NCBI GenBank assembly: GCA_023212645.1 | Contig: JALBYC010000003.1 | Coordinates: 558,001 to 622,000, forward strand | Length of the DNA: 64,000 bases | Direction of reading: 5' to 3' | Source: Farysia itapuensis | Taxonomy: Eukaryota; Basidiomycota; Ustilaginomycetes; Ustilaginales; Ustilaginaceae | Shown: piece after piece, positions 1 through 8,089 of the stretch | Position numbering within the stretch: position 1 is the first letter of the stretch | How the letters are laid out: every line of letters begins with the position of its first letter | The notes under the pieces: model-generated | What the model saw: only the letters and a program-made list of their open reading frames with translations | Database searches by the model: none | What the model was told of the DNA's origin: nothing | Position numbers and translations under genes: made by a program

Positions 1-975
1 CTCGGCAAGTCAATGGGAATTGGCATGATTTGCCTGTACGGAGGTGTCCCCAAATACGAGCAAATCAAGCTGTTGAACCAGTCTCCAACCGTACGCATCG
101 TTGTTGGAACCCCAGGACGAGTTCTAGACATGGCCCGAGAGGGCTCCTTGGATCTTGGAAACGTCACCTTCTTGGTGCTCGACGAAGCGGATCGAATGCT
201 GGACAAAGGTTTCGAGCCCGACATTCGGGCAATCATCGGCATGTGCAAATCGAGAGAACAAGGCCGCCACACGTCCATGTTTAGTGCCACCTGGCCGCCA
301 GCTGTTCGTGGCCTTGCGGAAAGCTTCATGAATGGCCCGGTACGGGTGACGGTCGGCTCTGACGAGCTGTCTGCCAACCGACGTGTGGAGCAGTCGGTTG
401 AAGTGCTTCAGGATGGGTATGCGAAGGAGCGACGACTGAACGACTTTTTGCGCTCCGTCAATGCCCAGCGCAGCAAAGACAAGATTCTCATCTTTGCTTT
501 GTACAAGAAAGAAGCACAACGTGTGGAGCAGACACTGCGACGTGCTGGACACAGTGTGTCGGCAATTCACGGTGACATGGGCCAAAATGAACGAATTGCA
601 TCTCTGCAGCGATTCAAGACGGCCGAGACGCCATTGCTGGTCGCTACGGATGTGGCCGCTCGAGGTTTGGACATCCCAAATGTTGAATACGTGATCAACT
701 ACACCTTCCCGCTCACTATCGAGGACTATGTTCACCGAATTGGTCGAACAGGGCGCGGAGGCAAAACCGGTAAGAGTATCACTTTCTTCACTGACATGGA
801 CAAAGCACACGCTGGTGAGCTCATCCGCGTGCTGAAAGATGCCGACCAGGCAGTACCGGACGAACTTACTAAGTTCCCCACCACGATCAAGAAAAAGACT
901 CACAGCAGCTACGGTGATCACTTCAAAGAGTTTGTACCAGGCAAAGCCAAGAAGATCACCTTTGACGACGACTAG
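1..975 (+). CDS. DBP3: DEAD-box ATP-dependent RNA helicase, DBP3-like (5' end missing)
   Basis: The frame is open from base 1, so the gene starts left of the window and only about the last 324 codons are present. Visible helicase motifs are PTRELA-side sequence GTPGR, the Walker B box VLDEAD, the SAT motif (SATWPP), the VATDVAARGLD box and the HRIGRTGR box. The C-terminus (TIKKKTHSSYGDHFK, then KKITFDDD) resembles yeast Dbp3, a nucleolar helicase that acts in 35S pre-rRNA processing at site A3; that function is family knowledge. No intron is visible in the part shown. A general DDX5/Dbp2-type helicase is the alternative, but the KKKxHxxYG tail favours Dbp3. Confidence 0.85.
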   Translation, partial: LGKSMGIGMICLYGGVPKYEQIKLLNQSPTVRIVVGTPGRVLDMAREGSLDLGNVTFLVLDEADRMLDKGFEPDIRAIIGMCKSREQGRHTSMFSATWPPAVRGLAESFMNGPVRVTVGSDELSANRRVEQSVEVLQDGYAKERRLNDFLRSVNAQRSKDKILIFALYKKEAQRVEQTLRRAGHSVSAIHGDMGQNERIASLQRFKTAETPLLVATDVAARGLDIPNVEYVINYTFPLTIEDYVHRIGRTGRGGKTGKSITFFTDMDKAHAGELIRVLKDADQAVPDELTKFPTTIKKKTHSSYGDHFKEFVPGKAKKITFDDD

Positions 976-1330
976 ACGCACAACACACTGTACATTAGCA
1001 TATCGCTCGTTCTTGGTATCAGCCCACCCCAGTATGATCGACATAGATTTTGAAAATCATTTGCGGGAGAATTGATGCTTTGGCAGAGCGCGTAGCGCGT
1101 GGCGCGCCCTCAATCGTAAGGTGGAGGCTGAGACAAATGTGAATTCCCTGATTAGCTGGACCCTGGAAGAAGGTACGTCGATGATGCAAAGCTTACCTGA
1201 AGTCGCCGAAAATAGGCGTGGGCCGCCTTGCAGAACTATGGTGCCCGGGTCAGGCAGTCAGGATTGCTATAGGAAGGGCAGCTAGATCGTACTCTATCTC
1301 TCCCAACCAACACCTCCTTCAAAGTATAAT
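976..1330. other. Intergenic: helicase 3' end and SDR promoter
   Basis: No convincing gene. It holds a GC-rich stretch at about 1085-1110 made of repeated GCGC steps that could fold, and an A/T-rich run (AAAGTATAAT) directly before the SDR start codon. Confidence 0.5.
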
Positions 1331-2182
1331 ATGAGTCCCAACGTAGCGATCATCCAAGGCACCGGAAGTGGCATTGGCGCTCAGCTCGCAAGACAGTACC
1401 TGGCTCGGACAGGACTACAGGTCGTAGCTCTGTCTCGCGACAGCTCTCGTGCCAAAGAAGCGATTCTTTCGACCTCCTATGCAGGCGGTCCGGATTCGTC
1501 AAAGATCGACAAAGACAGATTGCATACATTCTCGCTCGACAGTAAATCGGAGGACTCTTACGCCAAAGTGGCTGAACAGCTCGAGTCAAGATTTGGAAAG
1601 AATAGTCTCAAGGCTCTCTGGAATGTCAACGGTATCTTGCGGGCAGAAAAGAATCTCTCGCAGATTTCACAAGAAGATCTGCTAGAATCATTTCAGGTCA
1701 ACACCTTTTCACATCTCCTTGGCTTCAAGCACTTTGTGCCCTTCATTCCCCGTGGCGCCGCGGCCAAGGAAATTGAAGAGGGCAAGACCGAAGACTTGGC
1801 TCAAGGTGTATTACCTTCAGATCTAAGTGTCGTTGCTTCTATCAGCGCAAGAGTAGGCAGCATTGAAGATAACGAAAAGGGTGGCTGGTATTCATACCGC
1901 GCTTCGAAAGCTGCTCTGAATCAGCTCATCAAGACCCTTTCGAAGGAACTGGAGCTGCGTAGCGTTCCTGCTATCTCGGTCGCACTCCACCCCGGCACGG
2001 TCCGTAGTCACCTTAGCAAGAACTTCACTGGTGGCGCTGACAGCGATCAGCCTCTTGACAAAGGGAAGGGCCAATTTGAAGCGTACGAAGCCGCAGAGAA
2101 CCTTGTCAACGTTGTCTCCAAGCTCAAGAAATCAGACAACGGAACTTTCCGTGACTACAAGAATGACAAAATCCAGTGGTAA
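1331..2182 (+). CDS. Short-chain dehydrogenase/reductase (SDR)
   Basis: A 283-residue single-exon protein of typical SDR length. The N-terminal nucleotide-binding motif is GTGSGIG (about residues 10-16) after the first beta strand, and the active-site pair is YxxxK within YSYRASKAALNQ (about residues 187-200), preceded by the serine-bearing strand SVVASISARVGS. The sequence NVNGIL stands where classical SDRs carry NNAG. The overall look is of the C-factor/CsgA-like group of Rossmann oxidoreductases using NAD(P)H; the substrate cannot be read from the sequence. The ATG is the first in frame and follows a short A/T-rich leader. Confidence 0.85.
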   Translation: MSPNVAIIQGTGSGIGAQLARQYLARTGLQVVALSRDSSRAKEAILSTSYAGGPDSSKIDKDRLHTFSLDSKSEDSYAKVAEQLESRFGKNSLKALWNVNGILRAEKNLSQISQEDLLESFQVNTFSHLLGFKHFVPFIPRGAAAKEIEEGKTEDLAQGVLPSDLSVVASISARVGSIEDNEKGGWYSYRASKAALNQLIKTLSKELELRSVPAISVALHPGTVRSHLSKNFTGGADSDQPLDKGKGQFEAYEAAENLVNVVSKLKKSDNGTFRDYKNDKIQW

Positions 2183-2368
2183 AGAGCTATGCAATGGTCA
2201 CATCCCCATTTGTTATCTATACCGGCAAGAGTGTTGGAAGTAGTCATGCAAGCATATGAATTCAATTGCCAGCGGAGACTGTGGTGGGTCGCCTTGTCAG
2301 CTCGAATTCTGTGAGACTGACACGAAGTACCGAACACGCTTACATATCGCCTCAGCTACTAAAAAGCC

Positions 2369-3076
2369 ATGTTCACAGAGAGAACACGAAGATACTTGGT
2401 GCTCGTACCGATCTTGCTTGGCAACATGGCACTTCCGGCACTCACTGCCGGCATGTCGACTATCGACAACCAGCACGGAGTCTCGATGGCAAACGCAAGT
2501 TTGGAGACAACGGAATCGTTCCTGACTCGGGTGTCGAGCATGACAGGCGAAGAAGACCCCGAAGAGGAAGGAATGATGCGGGGTATGATGGCAAATAAGG
2601 CACGCTCTGTCATTGCTGCCCAAGCTAGACTTGGCCTTTCTGACGTAGATGCGCTCTTACAGGGCGAGCTGGAATCATTTCACCCATCAACCTCGCCGAA
2701 CGTCACCCTGGGCCAAGACCTCTTTGCGTATGGAGAGGTAATTCCAGTATCAGACACTAATGGCGATGAAAAGATGACTGTGGACGATCTTTTAGGAACC
2801 TTTTTCCATGCCAGCAATCTTCAGTCTTACTTCCGGGACGTAGAAGATTGGAATCGCGAACCTTTGGGCAAGACCCGGAAGAAACAAGTCATTAAGCATC
2901 AAGCTCCCATCTTACATCACACCATCAAGAAAGTAACGAGTCATCGAGGCTGGGGAATACAAGATGCCCGATTCTGCCAGCCTGTAGAAGAGCTGGACGA
3001 CAAAAGTCCATTCAAGGACTACACGACATTTGTCAGAACGCTGCGGGATGCTCTTATGACCCCAGACTCAAATTGA
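2369..3076 (+). CDS. Predicted secreted protein with one EF-hand-like loop
   Basis: A 235-residue ORF with an N-terminal signal peptide: basic start (ERTRR), hydrophobic core YLVLVPILLGNMALPAL and likely cleavage near TAG. Downstream there is an acidic patch (GEEDPEEE) and a loop DTNGDEKMTVDD (about residues 129-140) that fits the 12-position EF-hand pattern with acidic or Asn ligands at 1, 3, 5 and 12, though position 6 is Glu rather than Gly. Only one cysteine lies in the mature part, so it is not a typical cysteine-rich effector. I do not recognise the family. It could be a secreted effector candidate or a secretory-pathway lumenal protein. Confidence 0.65.
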   Translation: MFTERTRRYLVLVPILLGNMALPALTAGMSTIDNQHGVSMANASLETTESFLTRVSSMTGEEDPEEEGMMRGMMANKARSVIAAQARLGLSDVDALLQGELESFHPSTSPNVTLGQDLFAYGEVIPVSDTNGDEKMTVDDLLGTFFHASNLQSYFRDVEDWNREPLGKTRKKQVIKHQAPILHHTIKKVTSHRGWGIQDARFCQPVEELDDKSPFKDYTTFVRTLRDALMTPDSN

Positions 3077-3295
3077 TGCGAGATGACGACTCGAGTTCCC
3101 ACGCTCACAGCGTCAATGGCATAAGTTCTGAAGTGACAAGTGTGACAGCCGGTCGGGCTGAGATTATAAGATTAGACTCGTGCACGGATCGTAACGGATA
3201 TTACTGTGCCTGAAGCAGGCTGGCTCGGATGTTGTCTCTGTACACTCGATTGGACCGGTGTCTTCGTATTACAGGTAACCGAACCGATTATTGCC

Positions 3296-3530
3296 ATGTC
3301 TGCAAGGGAATCGCAGGAGGGCGGCGCAACATTCGCCCACATCGAGGGAACAAGTCTCATGCTCAATGTAGCCGATCAATGCCGAGGCATCCCTCGCTTC
3401 GCAACGGCTCCGAGATACAAACTCTATGAGTGAGTATCAAGCTCGGTGACTATCTGCCAGTGAGTATCTTCGCAGCGACCATCCGGCATGGCTTCTTCCG
3501 CAGCCGAATCTGAAGCGTCTCGCAATATAG
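3296..3530 (+). CDS. Possible unannotated two-exon coding segment
   Basis: Frame +2 from the ATG at 3296 reads 44 codons of ordinary protein-like composition (it includes QEGGATFAHIEG and APRYKLY) up to a GTGAGT donor at about 3429. If spliced to the TTCGCAG acceptor near 3474, the frame continues as DDHPAWLLPQPNLKRLAI and stops at 3528-3530. A branch-like CGGTGAC lies inside this roughly 46-nt intron, which is short. A CAG acceptor-like site (TATTACAG) also precedes the ATG, so an upstream exon may exist. No family is recognised; chance or a decayed gene is quite possible. Confidence 0.22.
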
Positions 3531-3766
3531 CCGATATTGACGTCGAAGACGTGGACAAGGAGTCTTGACGATGGTGTCTTGTCGTGAGTGCGATCTACGG
3601 CTCGACACATTGTTCAGATTGTCGCAAGCGAGCACATCAATTTAGCGCTCAATCTTTGCACGACATACGATGACGCCGATCTGTATGCCAGCACGTCAGA
3701 GTCTGCTTCTCTCCACGACATTGAGCTGTGCTCGTACGCCTGAGTAGCTTCGGCCGCTGCGGCACT

Positions 3767-3772
3767 TATAAG
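3767..3772 (+). promoter_or_regulatory. TATA-like box upstream of the GPI-protein gene
   Basis: TATAAG about 95 bp upstream of the ATG at 3866. The spacing fits a fungal core promoter and supports 3866 as the real start of the downstream gene. Confidence 0.4.
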
Positions 3773-3865
3773 GGGAAGACATATAGTACAGCCACGCCGA
3801 GATATTCTAGATACGGACACAATCTCCTTGACTCCTCAGCAGACCTAGTACAGACCTCCACGAAG

Positions 3866-4445
3866 ATGACGTTCTCCTTCTCTAGCCTGACTTCCTCCTC
3901 GCTGTACTGGCTGCACGCGCTGCTGAACCTACGCCTGCTCCGCTTGTCAGACGTCAAAGTAAGTGGCAGTCAACATCACATACGTTCTGAGCCCGCTATT
4001 GACTCGTAAGCTTCGCCCTACAGCCTTCAATGACCCAATCAATTCCTTGATCAGCAATCAGCTCTCTTCTGCCTTCGGCTCTGCGGACGGGGACGTTTCT
4101 TCTGTGTTGTCCCAGGCTACCGATGGCGATTCTAGCCTTTCGGACCGGCTCTCCTCGATTTCCGCAAGGGAGAGCTCGCGCGAATCAGCGCTAAGCGACC
4201 GTTTCGGCGACTCAACATTCTCGTCTGACTATGCTAACGGTGCCACGAGCGCACCGGGCGTCACCATCATCAACTACTCGGAAGACTCCGTCACCACAAT
4301 TTCTTCTGGCACAAGCGCTTCCACAAGCCCTTCTGTTTCCTCGGCCCCCAACTCTGCTCCTCATGCCATTCAGATGTCGAGCTCTGCAGCTTCTCTTGCC
4401 TTGCTGGTTTTCACCGCGGTTGCTGCTGGTGCTTACATGCTCTAA
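3866..4445 (+). CDS. GPI-anchored serine-rich cell-surface protein, apparent single-base frameshift
   Basis: The 3' exon (4024-4445) encodes a Ser/Thr/Ala-rich protein ending in SSSAASLALLVFTAVAAGAYML, a classic GPI-attachment tail. A 65-nt intron (3959-4023, GTAAGT...CCCTACAG) joins it to an upstream frame reading FLLAVLAARAAEPTPAPLVRR, a signal-peptide core with a dibasic site. That frame (codon start 3892) is blocked upstream by TAG at 3883. The ATG at 3866 lies in another frame and reads MTFSFSSLT; one extra T in the ACTTCC run near 3890 would fuse the two into a normal signal peptide. So there is a one-base loss, by assembly error or true mutation. The alternative is an intron ending at TTCTCTAG (3885) with an unseen first exon. 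Function unknown beyond likely cell-wall attachment. Confidence 0.6.
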
Positions 4446-4704
4446 GCGGGACGTTTCCAACAGCCTCCGCCTATCATATGTATAGGATGTCGGGAGACCT
4501 GTCCAACTTCGCGTGCTCTCCAGCAATACAATCGCCGCTCCCACGTAGATATGAATGCACATTCACATCAAAGCACGAATCCAAAAGTTTACTTTGAGAG
4601 AGTGAGAAATGAGAATCGTCAAGCGAAAGAAGGCCCTCCACTTTTGGTAATCTTCGGAAGTTCGTGTGCTTCATGTTGTAACCCCTCATACTGTCCTTGA
4701 GAAG

Positions 4705-5526
4705 ATGCTTTCGGTTGCGAGATCCTATAATCGCCTTGTACCGACAGAGACTATCATTGCAGCATGCAATGTAAGATGCTACGCTTCTAGCGCAGCTCGC
4801 AAAGTGCTCAGCCAAACCCAGCAGCAGGCTTTGACTCTTTCTGCTCGACGTCGAACAAAGTGGGCGTTGCCAACCGCACGCTTCTCAAGCTCGTCACAGC
4901 AGCACGCAAACGCAAGCGCAAATGGGAGTACACATCCTGAATCCAAGACATCACTTGCAGATCCGGAGCCCCAGACAGGACTCTTTTATCATCCCACCCA
5001 GATCAGTGTCTCATCTGGAAAAGATCAACCTGTCGAGACCGTTGGAGCTTGGGCCATATCCTTCCTTCCTCGAACTCCATCAAGCGATGATGCCGTGATA
5101 GCTTATTTGCTTCCACCATTGGCATCGATGACCGAGAGCAGTAGCGCGGCCCATATGTCGGCAAGCAACCCCGCGGAGTATATCCGTGCTAACCCGGATC
5201 GAATCCGCATCAATGCCAAAGGGTGGAAGATTATGCATGATGTGCTCAAGGAAGAGGTGGTACCCCATGACGATCTACTCCAATTTGAGGCGGATACACG
5301 AAAGAGCGGGTGGGCACACTTGACAGACTTACGCCAGCCCCTCATGCCTGGTCGCATTGCTACGCCAGAGAGCATCATCGCCTCTGTAGCGTTCGTCGAA
5401 GGTCAGCTGGATATCAACAGCTACCAAATTAATGAATCGTATCGCCTTGTGACCGGCTACGAAGGCCCCATTCAGATGGCCGACTCTTGGATCCAAAAGA
5501 TTCGTCGACGTTTTCAATCCTTGTAG
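4705..5526 (+). CDS. Hypothetical protein with mitochondrial-type leader
   Basis: The ATG at 4705 gives 273 residues; the longer frame upstream begins with GTG, not ATG. The N-terminus is rich in Arg, Ser and Ala and lacks acids (MLSVARSYNRL, then RCYASSAARKVL and RFSSSS), as in mitochondrial presequences. The remaining part is globular and soluble, with no membrane segment, and includes the stretch INAKGWKIMHDVLKEEVVP. The C-terminus is basic (IRRRFQSL). I do not recognise a family; it may be a conserved fungal mitochondrial protein. Confidence 0.6.
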   Translation: MLSVARSYNRLVPTETIIAACNVRCYASSAARKVLSQTQQQALTLSARRRTKWALPTARFSSSSQQHANASANGSTHPESKTSLADPEPQTGLFYHPTQISVSSGKDQPVETVGAWAISFLPRTPSSDDAVIAYLLPPLASMTESSSAAHMSASNPAEYIRANPDRIRINAKGWKIMHDVLKEEVVPHDDLLQFEADTRKSGWAHLTDLRQPLMPGRIATPESIIASVAFVEGQLDINSYQINESYRLVTGYEGPIQMADSWIQKIRRRFQSL

Positions 5527-6014
5527 TCTAGCAAACAGGGGAGCCCCTCTAATAAGCCACGCGTTGGCGGAATACAATTTCCGCGGATTGCGTCTAGGTG
5601 GAAACTTCTATGTTTTTAGCGGGGTAAGGAGAGGTGACCGCTTGAGGATCCGACTCGCGTTGTCGAACCAATTTGGCGCAGTCGTGGTCACTGCCAGTTG
5701 AGGACCCGCTTCTACTGGAGCATACACGTAACGTGCTCCGGCAGGTGGTAGCCGCCAACGCTCAGATTGAGGGTTCAGAGTGAAATATCTGTGTGCGCTG
5801 GTCTAGACGTCGGAATCAATACCTCGGCTGATTGAACTGACCCTGTGTACCGGTGTACCCCGTGATTCACTGACGACAGCCGCTGCACGCTGGTCCGTGA
5901 GTAGGATACCTCTACTTTGTTTGTTGCTTGCCTTGTCCTCTCTCCATCACGCTCAAAGGAACCTTTGTGTAGAGCAGCATCCATTGCCGCTCTCTGCCTA
6001 AATCCCTCGTCGCG
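5527..6014. other. Intergenic: upstream region of the P450 gene
   Basis: No supported gene. The antisense ORF at 5775-6257 overlaps the P450 start and shows no protein-family features. No clear TATA box was seen. Confidence 0.4.
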
Positions 6015-7742
6015 ATGCCAGCCTTCACAGGTTTCAGGTCGGCGCCGGCTGACCGAATTTCTCTGCAACTCGACAGCCCAGTTATTCAGAAGCTCATCGA
6101 TCAAGTCAATGCGATGCTTCAAGTCACCGGTGTTGTACTTCCCTTGTTCGTGCTGACAGTCCTGTGTTGCGCCGCAAAGTATCACAATCGACTGTTGTTC
6201 GCCAAACCGCCGAGGAAAGAGCTGTACTATCCGCCCGGACTTCCTTTCCTCGGCCACACGCTAGAAGTCATCAAGAGCCAGAAGACGGGTCTGTTGGAGC
6301 ACTTCCATCTTCAAGCGTCCAAGGCTCCCGCTGGATGCGCTTTCTCCGTTCTTGGCTCCGGCTGTGGAATGATGCTGATCTTGAATCGTCCAGAATACAT
6401 CGAATACGTTCAGAAGACCAACTTCGAGAATTTCGAGAAAGGCCAGCACTTTAAGCACCGGTTCCTCGACCTGCTGGGCGAAAACGGTATCTTTAACTCG
6501 GATGGTCATGTATGGAAGGCTCAGCGCAAGATGGCCTCGCACATATTCTCAGTCTATCAGTTCCGCACATGGGTGCAGATAGTCGTCCACAAAGAACTTG
6601 AAAGCGCTCTTTCCATCCTGGATCAGCTGACGGACCGCAAAACAGCCTCGAACCCGGCTACAATTTTGCTGCCCGACCTGTTCTTTCGGTACACTCTATC
6701 CTCTTTCGGCAAAATGGCGTTTGGTTCCGACATTCACTGTCTCACCCCTGACCCTGCATGCTTGCAGGAAGAAGTCATGTTCTCCACGGCCTTTGACTTC
6801 GTGCAGGTTGTTATCGAGGCAAGATTCCGAAAACCGTTCTGGTCGCTGATTGAAAAGTTTTCCGCCGAGGGAAAGGAGACAAGAGAAAAGGTACAGATGA
6901 TTCGGGACTTCTCCAGCAAGATCATTGACGAACGGCTTCGTCTGCGAGCTGAAGGGATTGAGAAGAAGGATCTCGACGGGAAGGACGGCAAGGACCTCTT
7001 GGACTTGTTTATGGACATGACGACGGATCGAGATGACCTCATTTCTGTCGTACTGAACTTCATTATCGCGGGACGCGACACCACAGCCCAAGGACTTTCC
7101 TGGTTGTTCTACGAGCTCATGGCCCATCCCAAATATCTGGACGAGATCCGCGCAGAAGTGCGACAGGTACTCGGTGATAGCGACGGCGGCTTGCAGAAGC
7201 TCGAGTATGAACAGACAAAGGATCTCGTGTTCCTACAAGCCTGCTTCAATGAGGCCATCCGGCTACACCCGCCGGTCCCTAAAAACGGCAAGCGAGCCGT
7301 CAGAGACGACATCATCAGACCACAAGGTCCCAATGCTGCCGATCTACCGCCCATCAAGGTGTATGCTGGAGAGCAGGTAGCCTGGTCCGATTGGGCTATG
7401 GCCCGCAATCCTGAAGTGTGGGGTGCAGACTGCGAAGAATTCAATCCCTACCGATTCATCGAAGTCACAACTACGCCTACCGGTACCAAGAAAAGCCTGA
7501 AGAATCACGGTCAGTGGAAGTTCCACGTCTTCAATGGCGGACCTCGCCTTTGTCTTGGTATGAATCTGGCCAACTATGAGGCTCTTTCGTTCACCGCAGC
7601 CGTCATCGACAGATATGATTTTGGCTGGGCCACAACAGCACAGGGCCAAAAGGCAAGCTGGCCCCTCAAGTATCTCAATTCGGTCACTCATCCTTCAGAG
7701 ATGTACACTGCTACAGTCGTCCGTCGCCCGATTACCGGATAG
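6015..7742 (+). CDS. Cytochrome P450 monooxygenase, CYP52-like
   Basis: 575 residues, intronless. An N-terminal membrane anchor (VTGVVLPLFVLTVLCCAA, about residues 38-55) is followed by a proline hinge (YYPPGLPFLG). The I-helix oxygen-activation motif is AGRDTTAQGLSW, the K-helix ExxR motif is in NEAIRLHPPVP, and the haem-binding loop is FNGGPRLCLGMN with the ligand Cys at about residue 513. I-helix and haem-loop wording resemble CYP52-clan fatty-acid and alkane hydroxylases; the substrate is inference. It would be an ER-membrane enzyme needing a P450 reductase. No biosynthetic neighbours are evident, so a secondary-metabolite role is not supported. Confidence 0.9.
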   Translation: MPAFTGFRSAPADRISLQLDSPVIQKLIDQVNAMLQVTGVVLPLFVLTVLCCAAKYHNRLLFAKPPRKELYYPPGLPFLGHTLEVIKSQKTGLLEHFHLQASKAPAGCAFSVLGSGCGMMLILNRPEYIEYVQKTNFENFEKGQHFKHRFLDLLGENGIFNSDGHVWKAQRKMASHIFSVYQFRTWVQIVVHKELESALSILDQLTDRKTASNPATILLPDLFFRYTLSSFGKMAFGSDIHCLTPDPACLQEEVMFSTAFDFVQVVIEARFRKPFWSLIEKFSAEGKETREKVQMIRDFSSKIIDERLRLRAEGIEKKDLDGKDGKDLLDLFMDMTTDRDDLISVVLNFIIAGRDTTAQGLSWLFYELMAHPKYLDEIRAEVRQVLGDSDGGLQKLEYEQTKDLVFLQACFNEAIRLHPPVPKNGKRAVRDDIIRPQGPNAADLPPIKVYAGEQVAWSDWAMARNPEVWGADCEEFNPYRFIEVTTTPTGTKKSLKNHGQWKFHVFNGGPRLCLGMNLANYEALSFTAAVIDRYDFGWATTAQGQKASWPLKYLNSVTHPSEMYTATVVRRPITG

Positions 7743-8089
7743 CATCAAACTTGTTTCGTCTCGCTAGCTTCAGTTCGCTCTCGACCGCGTGGTGACAGGA
7801 ATCATTCAGAAGTGGCATTTGACGGCTGTGACGTTGAGGTAAATGAGCGGAAATCGGTCTCGGTGTTTTAATGTGCCGATGCCCGATCATTTGACTCGAG
7901 GGAGAATTTCACCAGCCTATTCGGAAGCCGCGCGGGGCAGAAATTGACCGATGCAAGTACTACTCACACTGTTGACTTCGCCGTTGATGCCACAACGAGC
8001 AGCCTGATGTTACCGGCTCACTTTGTATAAAGCATGCCGAGATTTGCAATCAACGGACGAGTCATCCCACCTCACCTACCTTCCTCGAA
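7743..8089. other. Intergenic: P450 3' end and DUF1479-gene promoter
   Basis: No gene seen. Contains the TATA-like element listed separately. Confidence 0.45.
8026..8031 (+). promoter_or_regulatory. TATA box candidate of the DUF1479 gene
   Basis: TATAAA 59 bp ahead of the ATG at 8090, in an otherwise mixed-composition intergenic region. Confidence 0.45.

Noticed and set aside
124..1044. 306-codon minus-strand ORF over the helicase gene
   Set aside because: Antisense shadow of a gene with clear helicase motifs; no family features of its own.
1085..1110. GC-rich palindromic stretch as a terminator or hairpin regulator
   Set aside because: Only short GCGC steps; fungal genes do not use such terminators and there is no further support.
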